Shown: positions 21,126 through 33,900, counted from the stretch's first letter. The stretch: 64,000 nucleotides of DNA from Gnetum montanum (GCA_015680685.1 MNCI01022155.1:543270-607269), one strand, 5' to 3'. Notes: generated by a model not told the origin, from the letters alone. Made by a program: numbers and translations.

Positions 21126-22540
21126 AACATTTGCTAGTTGTGAGTTGGAAGAAACATAAGGTGTACAAATGAGACCACTCTCGAATTTTTTTTTGATAAA
21201 GTGCCTATCAATTTCAATATGCTTAGTCCGGTCATGTTGCATGGGATTTTGGGCGATGCTAATAGTTGACTTATTATCACAATATAATCTCATAGGTCCT
21301 TCCCATTGGACTCTTAGATCTTCTAGGATAATCTTTAGCCATAATAGTTCACATATTCCTTGTGCCATTGCTTTGAATTCAGATTTAGCACTGGATCTTG
21401 CTACTACATTTTGCTTCTTGCTCCTCCAGGTGACTAGATTTTCTTCAACAAAGGTACAATACCCAGTGGTGGATCTCCTATTTGTGATTGAGCCTGCATA
21501 GTCTACATCCGTATAGGCCTCTGGTGTGAGTCTATCACTTTTCTTGAATAAGATGCCTTTACCTAGAGACCCTTTTAGATAGTGTAGGATGTGATTGATT
21601 GCCTGTAAGTGAACCTCCTTAGGATTGTGCATGAATTGGCTTACCATACTCACTGCATAGGCTATATTAGGTCGCATATGTGATAGGTAAATAAGCCTAC
21701 TAACCAATCTTTGATACATTTCTTTGTCGATGGCTACATCTTCCTTTGCTTCTCCAAGTTTATGATTGGGATCCATAGGTGTGCTTGATGGTTTGCAAGC
21801 TAATTTCCCCATGTCTCTTAGAAGATCTAGGGTATATTTTTGTTGGCTCATGAAAATTCCCTGCTTTGATCGTGCCACTTCTATACCTAGGAAATACTTC
21901 AAATTTCCCAAGTCCTTTATCTTGAACTCCTTGGCCAAGTGCTTGCCCAATCTCTCTATCTCCCTATGATCATTTCTTGTTACTACAATATCATCAACAT
22001 GCACAATAAGGGCAGTGACTCTATTTGAATCAGTGTGTCAAATAAACAAGGTATGGTCTCCTTGACTCTGTTTGTAGCTCATTCCAATCATTACCTTACT
22101 GAACCTTCCAAACTAGGCCCTAGGTGATTGCTTCAAGCTGTACAGTGCTTTCTTTAATTTGCATACCTTGTTTTGAGGCCATATTCTGATTATAGCCTGG
22201 TGGAATCTCCATGTAAATTTCCTCTTCTAAGTCCCTGCGTAGGAAAGCATTTTTCACATCAAATTGCTTTAAAGGCCAATCATAATTAACTGCTAGAGAC
22301 AAAAGGATTCTTACTATATTCATCTTTGCCATTGGTGCAAATGTCTCCTGATAGTCTATCTGTGTGTAGCCCTTGGCTACCAATCTCACTTTGTATCTCT
22401 CCAGAGAACCATCAGCTTTGTATTTCACAGTGTATACCCATTTGCATCCTACTAGTTTCTTCCCCTTTGGCAAGTCTACCATCTCCCATGTGTTCTTCTC
22501 CAAGGCCTGCATTTCTACATTCATAGCATTTTCCAATTTT
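21126..22540 (-). pseudogene. Copia-2 reverse transcriptase and RNase H
   Basis: Reverse transcriptase starts near 22536 (WKYTV-like, [22 protein letters not shown]) and has HVDDIVVT at 22004, where Copia normally has YVDD. RNase H follows with YTDVDYAG, SAKSEFKAM, YCDNKSTIS and DRTKHIEIDRHFI, so all catalytic acids are visible. The frame runs without stop from 22004 to 21045, but its last 25 or so codons belong to the LINE. Confidence 0.88.
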
Positions 22541-23660
22541 CATAGTTTAAAGCCTCAGATAATGTTGAAGGAATAGACACATTGTTAAGCTTTGTGAGAA
22601 ATGCTCTATGAGTTGAGGAACATATGTGAGAAGAAACAAAATGAGATATAGGGTATAGTGGGTGATTGGTGCATTCTTTTTTTCCTTATTTAACTACAAT
22701 AGGTAAGTCAATATCAGACAAGGATTTAGTAGGAGAATCAGATGGGTTATGCTGTATTACCTTATTTCCAGCACTCGAGCCCGATGTTTGGACTTGCCTT
22801 GATTCTAGGTTTTGATGTTTCCTTCTTGAGTACACTTGAGGAGGACATGCGTCAGTAGTGGTTTTGTTGCCTTCATCATTTTGTTTTGCAATTTGAGGAA
22901 GAGGAAGAGGCTCGGGCTCGGTTTGTGGTAGCAAATGGTTATGCGTAGGTCAAGAAGAAAGAAGTCCTTATCTTCTACTATTGTTTGCTCCCTCTAAAGA
23001 TAAGGTTGTGTGAAGTATGACTTAGTTTCAACAAAGGTGACATCTGCAGAAACAAGGAATTTTTTGGTTGGTGGATGATAGCATTTGTAGCCCTTTTGGG
23101 TTGAAGAATACCCAACAAAGACTGTTTTGAGAGCTCTCGGATCAAATTTTCCCCTGTTTTAACTGTGAATATGGACAAATGAAACATATCCAAATATCTT
23201 AGGGATAAGATGGTTTGTAGTATAGAGTGATGGAAAAAACTGAGATAACACTTCTATTGGACTTTTTGAATGGAGCACTTGAGTTGGTAATTTGTTTATG
23301 ATATGTGTAGCTGTAAGGACGGCTTTTCCCCAGTAATTTTTTTGGGACATTTTTTTGAAACAATAAAGCCCGAGTTCTAGAAAGAAGGTGATCATTTTTT
23401 CTCTTTGCCACTCCATTTTGTTGTGGGGTATAGACACAAGAGGACCCGTGGATGATTCCCTGCTTTTGAAAGAACGTAGTTAATGTTTGGTTAAAATAAT
23501 CTTTGGCATTATGTGAATGAAACCTTTTGATACTAACTCCAAATTGATTTTTAATCATGGAATGAAAATTTGGGAGGACATCACTAACATTAGTTTTGAA
23601 CTTGATTGAGAAAATCCAAGTGACTATTGTGCAATCATTGATAAATGAAACAAACCATCA
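22541..23660 (-). pseudogene. Copia-2 linker and integrase C-terminal half
   Basis: Low-complexity linker (22934-22686, rich in Pro, Gln and Ser), a KCYHPPTKKF-like block near 23060, then integrase core pieces at 23558-23199 with SSCVYTPQQNGVA and RTRALLF. Frameshifts separate the pieces. Confidence 0.82.
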
Positions 23661-24250
23661 TGCTCCAGAAACATTTGAAATTGGAGATGGTCCCCAAATA
23701 TCACTATGAATTAAATCAAATGGAAACGAGCATCTTTTATTATTGATGGGAAATGCTACACGTTTGTGCTTTGCGAGTTCACAAGTTTCGCAATTAAACA
23801 TTTCCTTTTCTAAACCCTTAAACAAATGAGGGAACATGATTTCAAGTATTTTGAATGAAGGATCTCCTAGTCTAAAGTGGTGAAGCCAAATCATGCCTTT
23901 ATTGGTTGACTGACTTGCGGATAGGAGGGTTAGAGGTTGATTCCACTTACTAGCACTTGTCTTTTCAGTCTTTTCAAGATAGTATAATCCTCCCTTCTCC
24001 TTAGCAAGTCCAATCATCTTGCTTGAGTCCTGGTCTTGAAATAAGCAATAAGTTGGGAAGAAGGTTACTTTGCAATTTAGATCTTGAGAAACTTTGGTTA
24101 TGGAGATGAGATTTGTTGATAATTTTGGAACATGAAGAACATCTTTAAGAATCATATCATGATCAATTTTAGCATTTCCTATAATGGAAATTGTGGTTGG
24201 TGATCCATTTGCCGTGGTGATTTTTCAATTACTAGGGCAGGGGAAATAAG
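23661..24250 (-). pseudogene. Copia-2 gag-pre-integrase and integrase zinc-finger region
   Basis: A 165-codon frame (24155-23658) with DVLHVPKLSTNLIS (the end of protease), LNCKVTFFP, then WLHHFRLGDPSF, C-x2-C in NCETCELAKHKR, and HSDIWGPSPI, the first integrase Asp block. The upstream protease active site is not clear. Confidence 0.85.
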
Positions 24251-24419
24251 AACTGAAATTATGAGATGCATGTGTCATGTGATTTGTGGCCCTTGAATCG
24301 ATGATCTAGGAATCTTTAAAATATTGATCGGAGGCACTTAAACAATGAGAAATTGGAAGCTCACCTAAATGTACCAATGAACAGATACCTGAAGATTTTT
24401 CAAGAGTGGCTAGAAGATT

Positions 24420-24968
24420 CTTTAATTTCTCTATCCTTCTTGGTCAAACTCCATTGCTTCTAGAGCTTTCTCTTCTTCTTGTGAAGACGAGGTTTGCTTT
24501 GCTTGACCTTGAATTTTTTGCCTTCCACCCTTATTTCCCCATTCCTTGCTTGGTGGCTTTCCATGAAGCTTGAAGCACATCTCCTTCGTATGCCTTGATT
24601 TCTTGCAAAAAGTACATCACATGTTGTCCCTATTTTCACAAGGTTCACGACCATTGAGTTTGAGTACTCCTTTCCCATTCTCTCCATTTTTTTGCTCCCT
24701 TCTTGGCCCACAACTTCCTCCATCAATTAGCATTGCCAAGGCATCAATTGGTTCTGATACTAACATAACATTATGCCTACTCTCTTCAGCCAATCTAATA
24801 GAAATTGCCTCATTAAGGGGGGGATGATAGAACTCATTGTTAAGACCCGCCAAACATCATAGGTTTGATCTTTTTCTATGAAATTTTTTAGAATTGTGGC
24901 ATCCTCACTGCATTTCATCTGAATAACATGGTAGTGGTCCATCTCCTACCAAAGTCCCTTCAAAAGGT
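24420..24968 (-). pseudogene. Copia-2 gag, C-terminal part with zinc knuckle
   Basis: Minus-strand gag pieces: HVIQMKCSEDATILKNF near 24920, LNNEFYHPPLNEAIS near 24840 and EESRHNVML. A C-x2-C-x4-H-x4-C knuckle near 24610-24570 is read in a frame containing one stop. The sequence breaks at the single N (24969). Confidence 0.82.
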
Positions 24969-24969
24969 N

Positions 24970-25450
24970 GAATCAATCAAGTGAAAAAGATTTCCCTTTC
25001 TTTTCAAAATTTGTCATGGTATCAAAGCCTTAGGTTTTCAATTGGCCTTCATTGCCTTATTTCTTCTCCTACTACGGCCTTCATTGTCGTTTCCAATTGG
25101 GTAATTCATCCCTTATAGCTGTAATCCTCTTCTTCTCTGTGTTTTTTCTTTTCCAAAATGTCCAAAGAATCCAAGATCACTGTCTACCCAGTGGAAACCT
25201 CCACCAACCCGCAACTAGGAGACCTTCGGCAGATTAATACAGCCTATCGACTCAACAGAAAAAACTACTTGAAGTGGTCCCAGTTGATGCGAACAATTCT
25301 GAAAGGCAAAGGAAAATCGAATCACATCTTCAGCATGGGACCAAAAGAGGATGATCCCAAATTTGCAAAATGGGATGAGGAGGATTCAATGATCATGGCA
25401 TGGCTCTACAATTTGATGTCACCCAAAATAAGTGACACATGGATGTTTCT
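24970..25450 (+). mobile_element. Copia-2 5' end (LTR end, primer site, gag start), apparently placed inverted
   Basis: A block bounded by a single N on each side (24969, 25451). On the plus strand it has an LTR end at 25016, a primer site TGGTATCAAAGCC (25017-25029, initiator tRNA-Met type) and a gag frame from ATG 25158 (YPVETSTNPQLG, NYLKWSQLM, ILKGKGK) running into the N. All flanking Copia DNA is minus-strand. Flipped, the block supplies exactly the missing start of Copia-2, whose gag resumes at 24968. Confidence 0.75.
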
Positions 25451-25451
25451 N

Positions 25452-26200
25452 TAAGAGGCATGGGTATGTTTGACAAATTCACAAGCATCACACACCAAAT
25501 TTTTCAAATTGTATTGCTTAAACAAAACATTGAATAACTTTTCCAAGATGACAAAAGATGGATGCACTAAATGTTGATGTCATTGAAGAACTGTTGATGA
25601 ATAAAATCAATTTATAAAGCATGACTACAAGAATTTGGATTGGTCACGGGACCAAGAGCAGTCTCTAGTAGATATAAAGTCATTTCCCCCTCTACACTAG
25701 CCAATCTTTTTTCTTCATTTTCAAGTTTTGAAAGACACAATAAGAAGGGAATAGTGTAACTTTGCAATTCAAATCTTCATTGATAGTGCTAATAGAGAAC
25801 AGATTATTGGAAAATTTGGGAACACAAAGAATGAAGGATAATGTTAGTGAAAGGAATGTAATGGATGAAACCTTTTCTCGATGAAGACAAAGAAAAAATC
25901 TGATACATGAAGTTCATCTCTATGTGAGCAAGGAAGGAAAAGTAAGAGGAAAAATATTGTGAGAACTAGTTATATGGTTTTTTTTGTAAAACAAGTAAAA
26001 AGAGAATTAGAAAACAAGATTTGAAGTACTGTGAAATTAGTCTTGGAATCTTAACAATCAATTAAGATGATGATAGAATCAAATTTTGATAATCATAACT
26101 CAGGAAATAAAAATTACAATTTTGTAAGGCTCAAAGACTCAAGTAGTCAATTCCCATTTTAAATATTACATTCTCCTTTTAATTTGTTTACTGGAAGCCA
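25452..26200 (-). pseudogene. Copia-1 upstream part (gag-pre-integrase)
   Basis: After TAAGA, the minus strand reads CDACEFVKHTH near 25490 and, near 25830-25730, CVPKFSNNLFSIS and LNCKVTLFPSYCVFQ. It continues Copia-1 interrupted at 17923. I see no primer site or 5' LTR up to 26200, so the 5' end is lost or decayed. Confidence 0.7.
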
Positions 26201-27250
26201 TCCATCTGTATTGATTTCTATTCCTTCGAAAGTTCTTCAATACTTCTAACTAATTTTATTAGTGTGTCAAGTTCCACTGATCCAAGTCCAAGTGGTTGCA
26301 AGATCTTGTAAAGATTTTGGTAAAATACAATGCTGACTTATAGCTCTCCAAATTTTGTTCCAAATATGAGCATTTGCAGGGTAGTGCTAAAAGATAAGAT
26401 TACCATCTTCACAAACATTCTTACAGAAACAATTTCTATTAACTGTTGATCCATCCTTGATTTTATAAATTATCAATTATTAAAATTTTTCCTTTCCATG
26501 TTAATTCAAAAAAGATGCGAGTGTTAAGAGTTAGACTCTTATTCTTTTAACAAATATCTTCTTTATCTACTTACTTTATGCATAAATTATCAGAAGGCTT
26601 TGCATCTTTGTATGAATGTTTATTTTTCCATAAATAAGCCTAGCCTTGTCACCTTCAGATTTCATGTAGTGATTTTTAATCCATGCATATGCTTTTTCAA
26701 GTCTTTCCCATGTTGCAGAAAATAATATGTGATTCTCTTAGGAGATTTTCAGCAAGGTTCAAATATTTAACCTTTATTATTGTAACCTACATAACATCTT
26801 CATACATGATTATCCAAACTAACTCTCCTAAAAGAGTCATATTCAAATATGTAATTTTTTAAATTCAAGCCCATTAAATTCCCATGAATGCCAAATTGTA
26901 TCCCATTTCTATAGATGAGTTTTTTTGTCTTCTTCCATATCATGCTAAAGAAAATCACATTCTAATTATTTTAATATCTTTACTACCTTCTTTGGGGTCC
27001 AAAGACTTGATATTATGCATAGTGGTATTGATTGAAGACAACTGTGAATTAATTGTAATCTTGCAGCTATGATAAGAAACTTTCCTCACTAGCTATTCTT
27101 CGAGCGATCCTCCCTAGAACCCCATTGCATTTTTCTAACTTATTTCTTCCCAAAAGTCAAGGTGCACACAAATATTTGCTTGGGATACTAGCTTTAAGAC
27201 CCCTAATAACCATCCTCTAAAGATCATTAAAATTTCTTTCTTTTTTTTCT
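26200..27250 (-). pseudogene. LINE remnant, zinc-binding region
   Basis: Near 26440-26330 the minus strand reads a zf-RVT-like block (CFCKNVCEDGN, then YHYPANAHIWNKIW). Upstream, about 27180-27120, there is a YLGLPLG-like stretch. It is heavily broken and I cannot assign a clade; no J domain was found. Confidence 0.45.
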
Positions 27251-28838
27251 TTTCCAATCCACTAAAAACATGGGATGATACTTATACTAGCAACTAACAA
27301 GGATGTGACTCAAAATGATGGGATGATTATAGGGCTTATGTACCTCCTTCTCTCATTAGAATTAACAAGTTGTTGATAGGATGAGACCTTGTCATTTTTC
27401 ATAATTCTAAGGATGGATGCCTCTATTGCATATCATCTAACTTTAGTAGCACTATGACATCTAAATAAAACTAGCATCGTCCATGGTGATTGCTAACACT
27501 TCTTATCACTTACGAAGCTAGAAAACATCAAACATTTGTGTGACTCACTTATTTTAAGTTTTATTTTACAAGCAACATCAATGGATGTGGTTGGATGTCT
27601 TCCTAGTCCTGCACTATGTTTCCACCATATAAGATCATTTATTCTATAATAGGCTTCAAACAATGGCCGAAAATAAAAAATGTATAGGTTTCAACAACTT
27701 TGCCTATGCAATGTGGTATTGCATTCCCACATTGAGGGCCATCCAACTTGAAAATTCTAGTTACCATCCAACCATGAGTTGGGTTATCTTTAGGTTCTAA
27801 ACTATACAAACAAGGCTATGCTCAACCATCATTTTTGGACTACACCTTGATATACCCCTAAGATAGGTGACTGGGGATCATATGTGAGGTGGGTACACAC
27901 TTACAAATGGCACCGGCATCATTGAAAACATTCAGGTGTTGTGCAATTCAACTTCCTTGGGTCTGATGGCTTAGAATATTAAGCCGAAGTAAACATTTGT
28001 ATGGGTAGGGTTGGATAGTGGTGCTTATCCCCACATCCAAGACAAGACAGGGTGTATGCAAAATAAACAAACAATGCAACCCATGTGTTGAAGATATGGG
28101 GATGAATATATTACTATTAGAATGATTAGATAATGATCCCTAAAAATACTATATGCTTCACACAATGCACACCAATCAAATGCATTAGCAATCTAATTAC
28201 TAATTGTGAGTTTAGGTGAATTTCTTATCCTAGGGCCCAAAGGGTTTCTAATCATAATTCATGTGGGTTAATTTTATGGAAAACAAATAAACATACATGA
28301 TTACACACACACATTTTTTCTTTTCTTTGCACAAATAAAATAATATAAATGCTGATAAATAAATGGGGTTAGCTCATTGTAGCAAAAATAAATAAACAAT
28401 ATTTAGTTTGCATGCAAAAAAAATCTAATTATGAAAAAATGTACAAACATTCATGTAATGAAAGACTTACTCCAAGGAGACTTCCAGGCTTCCAAGATGC
28501 AATATTCCCATCATAAAAATGAAAGAGGTAATTGTGCATCTCAAGTGTATTTTAAATGCCGTATAAGATCTAGCTCACCTTATACAATGAAGAGAGTTAC
28601 AATAGTTAGGGTTTGATTTCTTTATATGATAATTAGCCAATGTTTTCATCTATTTTTAGGCATCTAAAATTGTGCAAACAAAGTCTGAAAGTAGGGCCTG
28701 AATTTTTAGCAATCAAATGTGTTTAGGGGAGATGGAGGGCCTGAAAATAAATATGAGATTATAATCCACACAGCTCATAGTAGTTGGGATTTGACAAGGT
28801 TTTGTTTTGTTTTTTTTTCCCTCTTAGCCTAAGGTATC
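27250..28838. other. No gene seen
   Basis: AT-rich DNA without convincing coding or repeat features on either strand. The short open frames have no recognisable domains. Confidence 0.6.
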
Positions 28839-30313
28839 TTTTTTTTTTTGAGAAAGTAGTCAGGAATATATTACTATGAAGACGAAATATAGTACAAGAG
28901 ATTACAAAAGGTGGGCCATTAGCAATGGCCCGCCATGGAGGGGAAAGATCCCCAAAGCCAAAAAGACCNNNNNNNNNNNNNNNNNNNNNNNNNNNNNNNN
29001 NNNNNNNNNNNNNNNNNNNNNNNNNNNNNNNNNNNNGGCAGTGGTCGGCAGGCACAGTGGGGGCGCTCTAGCTCATGGAGAAGGTCCAGAGTGTTCCGGT
29101 GGTCTTCTGTGTCCATGAAACTGGTTGCTTGCTAGATACCCTGGATGGCCGACTCCCGCCTGTTTCGATCCACCTGTGAGGCGCCTGCATCAGGATGGAA
29201 ACGCGCTGAAGTTCGGCGGATATGGCGCCTAAGCTCACCCCAGGAGCACTTAGAGCTGATGCCTTGGATGAGGTACAGGCACCGCCCCCCTCTGAGCCAC
29301 TAGCAGGTGTTGTGCTCGTGAGGCCGATCAAGTTGCCGTTGTCGTTGCTCTTCCTCCTCCTGAAGCCGCTCCTACTCCGCCCGCTCAGCCTGCTCTTGCT
29401 CTCTTTGGGCTGCTTCCTCCTGAGCTAGCTCGTCCCTCACTTGGGCCCGGATTTCGTCAATTAAATGGGCCCTGGTAGCTTTGGCCATGAGGTCCTGCTG
29501 CCTCACCCGCTCTTGTTCCCGCTCAGAAAATTGGGCCTCCAGGTCGGCCCGGGCCTGCGCAAGGGCTTCATGCCACTTGGCCTCCCACTCTTGTCGCTTA
29601 GCCTCCCGTGCCTTGTCCGTGGCCCTCTGCGTGGCCTACCTCAGCTCTTCATGCCAGTTCTTGTGGTCGGAGGTTTCTGGCCCAGGGGGGGGGGGGCGGC
29701 GCCGCTACTGTTGGGTCCGCCGGCCCCACATATAAAGGGACCAGTGGCTCCCCTGGCCAGGTGAGGCCGCAGGGCCCTGGGAGCCCGTAGTAGGGGGGCA
29801 ATCCGAGGGTGCCCCCCGTAGGGGGGGGGGGCAGAGGATGAAGGGTGTTGCCCCCCTTCTGCCCCCCGTGGGGGGCAGAAGACAAAGGATGCTGCCCCCC
29901 TTTTGCCCCCTACCACAAGGTGAGGATCAGCCCAGAATGGCAGCCACGCCGCTTGAGCTGGAGGGCCTCCAGGAAAAAGCAGGGGAGGTTGACCTGGCGC
30001 CCCAACTTCAAACACTGCAGAAAAGCAAAATGCAGACCCTAGAGCTTGGAGCTGTTGCCAGATTGGACAAAAAATCTGTCCACCAGATCTGCTGCCCAGG
30101 CCTAGAGGCGGGGTAGAGAGGATTTGGGTACTTGACGGCTGTTGGTTCGTGGGACGGGCCTGTCGAAGAAAAGCTCCGCATCCTGCAAGCCTTGGGTGGA
30201 CGGCAAGATAATCGCTCCAGCGATCTGGGCCCCTAGACAGCTGGCGATTGAGGCCTCGGAGACCAGAATCTCCCGCCCACGGAAAAAGGTGCGGTTGTCG
30301 GCCTAGTTGGAGA
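28839..30313 (-). mobile_element. J-domain LINE copy 2, strongly 5'-truncated
   Basis: The poly-T at 28839-28849 is the 3' poly-A of a minus-strand LINE. Next to it is the family 3' end (TAGTACAAGAGATTACAAA type on plus). Reading from the right come the extension domain (GREILVSEASIASCLG, IILPSTQGLQDAELF), a Gly/Pro-rich low-complexity linker with G runs (29680-29900), a coiled coil (29630-29340) and the J domain (SSKCSWGELRRHI, HPD at 29197-29189, NTLDLLHELERPH). A 68-N gap (28969-29036) lies in the 3' region. No target duplication was found. Confidence 0.85.
28969..29036. other. Assembly gap (68 N)
   Basis: Run of N inside the 3' part of LINE copy 2. Confidence 1.
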
Positions 30314-32509
30314 TAGAATCTTAGGAAATAGATTACTAGTCATAAAAAACTAAAAAATGGTAACGGTCCCTCTTTTTTTACTTCTGAGGCTAAAACAGAG
30401 AATAGAAAATCTCTAAATTCCTTTTTCTGAAAAAAAAAAGAGAAACAGAGGCAGATTCTATGTGTGATGGTTGGCATTTCTATTTTTACTATTATTTAAG
30501 AAATTAGAAAGCAATGACCTCTAGATAATAGAAAATAAAGAAAAGAAGGGAAGTCTCTATACTAGCATTGTAAATAATCAAAATTCTGATTTTATGAAGC
30601 AGAAAACAAACAAAATCCCATGTGCTCATGTGCAATATGGAAGGGAAAAACAACAATAAAAGCTGATATGCACTAAGCTTGAACACCATGATGGGTTAAC
30701 ATGGTTCCAAACTTTGAAATCTTCATTAATGAATTTTCCAGCCTCAGGTTTTAACATTGAGAGAGATGTAGGCTTGAACAAAGGACTATTTAACAATTAT
30801 TTGGGACATGGCAACTCTTTTAAAAACTTTTCAAAAATGACCCAAAAATGATCAATAAAACAGAATATGTGCACTTAACAGTTACACCAAAAACCCTCAA
30901 TATGCATAGCATTATTTTTAATTTTAAAATGAGTACTAATAGACCTTTTGGCCATCTAGCTGTGATACACCAAGTCTCTCCAAGCCTATAGCATCTTGTA
31001 GCTCACACAAGGAAAACACTAGGGTTGGATAAAATGGTTGAGGCTAACACCATAGCCCTTGTAGCCCACACAAGCGATCACTAGGCTTGAATAGCATGAT
31101 GGGGGGCATTTTTTTTTAAATGATCACAAAAACAGGAAATGCCAAGTGCACATTATGTAAAGAAAATGCAAGCTCATAAGCCTAAAACATGCATGCCAAA
31201 AATCAGATCCAAGAGATATAAGAGACTCCATGCATGAGTCAACTCACGAGAAATCCCACATGCCCTCATGAAATAATCCTCACCTGTCCAAGCCAATACA
31301 ACTTTAAACACCTATTATAAATTTTGCACAAGGGTTTGGAATACACACCTTCAAAGTTGAACTCGACCAATTTGCGGAGGGAGAAGACACCTCAAGTTTG
31401 GGTTGTTGTCCAGCCAATAGTCTTAAGAAATTAGCTTCAAACTACAGGTCCAAAGTGTTGCTAAAATCCTCCCATAAGATCTGAGAAAACAGTTGCTTGA
31501 ATCAGCCAAAAAGTTCCCAAAAATCAGTCACAAAAGCCTTCAACAGCAGTAGAAAAATCTACCTCCCAAGAGCCCACAAGAATACTCAAGACAGCCTAAG
31601 AGATGGCTGAGAACAAGTGAGGAACAACCACTCTCCCTCTCCTCTCATCAACTCCTCATCCCTCCAACTAGCATAGTCTCCCCTTCCTTGGCCAAAAGTG
31701 AAAATGAAAGTAAACACCTCCTATATTTATAGGATGGAGGAGAGCCTAGGGCTAGGGTAAAGACTTGTGCACAAAAGTTTACACAATGGGTGAAGAGTAG
31801 ACAACCCATTCTTCAAAAATCCTTTTTTTATTCATGCCATCATTGCTACTTGACTTGGACAAGCAGGCTCTCATGAGAGAGTGGACATGTGAGATTGACA
31901 ACACTCAAAAGAGTCACATGGCTTCGATTAAATGAGTATTTTGTCCCTTTTCCAGCTATTAATATGAAGTGGACAATTTTCCTATAAATAAAATAGATAT
32001 AATCATAAGCATGTTGTAGAACAAAATAAGATAGATGTCATCATAAGCATGTCATAGAGCATACATCACCATCCCATATTGACTTTTCTTATAGCTCCAT
32101 CTTTTTGTCTTGTTTTAAATCACTTTTTAGTTTATATGCTATGAGGGTTTCTAATTTATTTTTGGCATTTTATCTATTTTTCACATTCTTTATAATTTGT
32201 CTAGTTAAGATCATTGATACTAAGCTTTTTTTCCATTTAATTTTACACATGTTGTGCTAGTGGTAACAGGCACAAACATGCCATAACTACTATGCTTGAA
32301 ATTAATATTTTAATTGAATTGAGGAAAATATGGTGCCACTGGGTACCTTTTTAATTGTTTAATATTAAAATCTCAAAATCTAGGGCTTGAATTGAAAACC
32401 TAATTGTAGAAGTGTAAAGCTAAGTTAGCCCAACAAATTTGAGCCCGATCTAACAACTTTGAATTTTGACGTATTTTAATCAATTACATATTCAATAATC
32501 TCAAAATTC
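30314..32509. other. No gene seen; possible decayed LTR promoter near 31300-31760
   Basis: AT-rich. Two short related stretches (TAGC...CACACAAG...ACTAGG, near 30990-31025 and 31060-31095) look like a local duplication. On the minus strand, 31740-31300 reads TATA-like CCTATAAATATAGGAGG, then a long CT/AG-rich leader, as in LTR R-U5 regions or a 5' UTR. I could not match it to another LTR here. Confidence 0.4.
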
Positions 32510-32517
32510 TAACTAGC

Positions 32518-33087
32518 ATGGGTTTCGTCAGATTTTGTGTTTGGCGGTCCTTGTCTCCTAAAGATTTGCTCAAGGAAGTGGTTTTGGCCCTCCCATCTGG
32601 GGAGGAGTGCATATTAGTTGAATACAAGAACCTGCTGGTAGAGAACTCTTTGGTAGACACTAGGGCTGGCCACTATAAGTTCTGTGGTAAGTCAGGCCAT
32701 CTCATTGATGCATGTAGGGTCAAGATTGGAGGCTATGTTGCCAAGCCAATGGACAAGGATGGTTGGATGAAGGTGAAAAGGCAAGGATGCAAGGCACTTA
32801 GAGCACATTCAGATGTAGGGCCGGGAGGGCCCAAAGGGGCTGCTAGGTTGCTGAATGGGGCTATGGCTTTGAAGATGGATAGTGTGGTGCCTATGTCTAG
32901 TGTTGGGTTGGCTTTTGCTAGTAAGTCAATCCCACCATTGAGTTTGGGGCCACATCTTGAGGGGGTTTTGCTATCCCTCTGGATTTGCTTGTACATGGCA
33001 AAGAATTGCCTCCCCTGGGGGACTAGGTGTCCATGGTTCAAGGTTCAACCAAGCCTAGTATGGGGGAGGTGCGCTAGCCTAGTGTAG
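32518..33087 (+). pseudogene. LINE copy 5 ORF1 C-terminal part (RNA-binding, zinc knuckle)
   Basis: A 189-codon frame resembling plant L1 ORF1. KDLLKEVVLALPSGEE-like sequence leads to a partly lost zinc knuckle (FCGKSGHLIDAC; the first Cys is replaced). Such ORF1 proteins bind element RNA. The N-terminal DUF4283-type region is absent. The tail beyond residue 100 is Gly/Leu-rich and unassigned. Confidence 0.65.
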
Positions 33088-33237
33088 AAGTTGGGAAGGG
33101 GTTCAGAGTTTTGATGGATTCTAGAAAGGTTGATAGGCCATCCACACCATTGGGCATCCACACCATTGGCACATCAATTTGAGGATTCAAACGACCCTGA
33201 AATAGGTCTACCGAAAAAGATCAATTGATAGACAATG

Positions 33238-33900
33238 AGGATCATGACCTGGAACTGTAGGGGACAAGGTACCCCTTATAAGTGTCATACCTTGAAGGAA
33301 ATTGTGCATTGAGACTAGTGCAATGTTGTTTGTTTGCAAGAGACCAAGCTACAACAACGAGAATTTAGGTTTCTACAATGGGATGAGTGGCAAGTTCACC
33401 AGGTGGATTGCCGTGGGAGAGTTGGTGGTTTAGCTGTGATGTCGTGGCTGAAATTCCAACTCGTGGATTCTTCGGATTGGAGAATTACCATTAGAATGAC
33501 CTATTTAGGTCTCTGGCTCACGAACTTCTATGGGGCGCAAGAGTGGGAGAAGTGGCTCAACGAGCTCTAGTGGGTTGCTGAGGTGGTCCTTGACTAGTGA
33601 CAATGCGTTGTTGTGGGGGACTTTAATCAACGCTTGCACGCCTAGGAGAAGATTGGGGAAGATTGCACTGCACCTACGGGTGCATAGCAATTTGAACGGT
33701 TCTTGCAACAACATGATCTTGTGGATATTGACATTGGAAACTATTGCTATACCTCAAGCAACCGGAGAAAGGGAAAAGATAGGGTGATGTCATGGATTGA
33801 TCGGGTTTGGGTCAGTTTAGCCCTCCTGCTGGAGCAGGATGTGTGGGTCGCGGGGATAGAAAGGTGGACTCAGACCACTGACTATTGATATGTCAAATAG
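33238..33900 (+). pseudogene. LINE copy 5 endonuclease
   Basis: APE-type endonuclease blocks in order: MTWNCRGQGTP near 33247, LQETKL near 33333, VVVGDFNQ near 33608 and SWIDRVWVS near 33797. They correspond to the catalytic Asn, Glu, Asp-x-Asn and Asp of LINE endonucleases that nick the target. Frame changes and stops lie between them. Confidence 0.8.

Noticed and set aside
29641-30015. Pro/Gly-rich minus-strand protein of 124 residues
   Set aside because: Low-complexity G/C-rich linker of LINE copy 2 with homopolymer runs; part of the element and not a separate gene.
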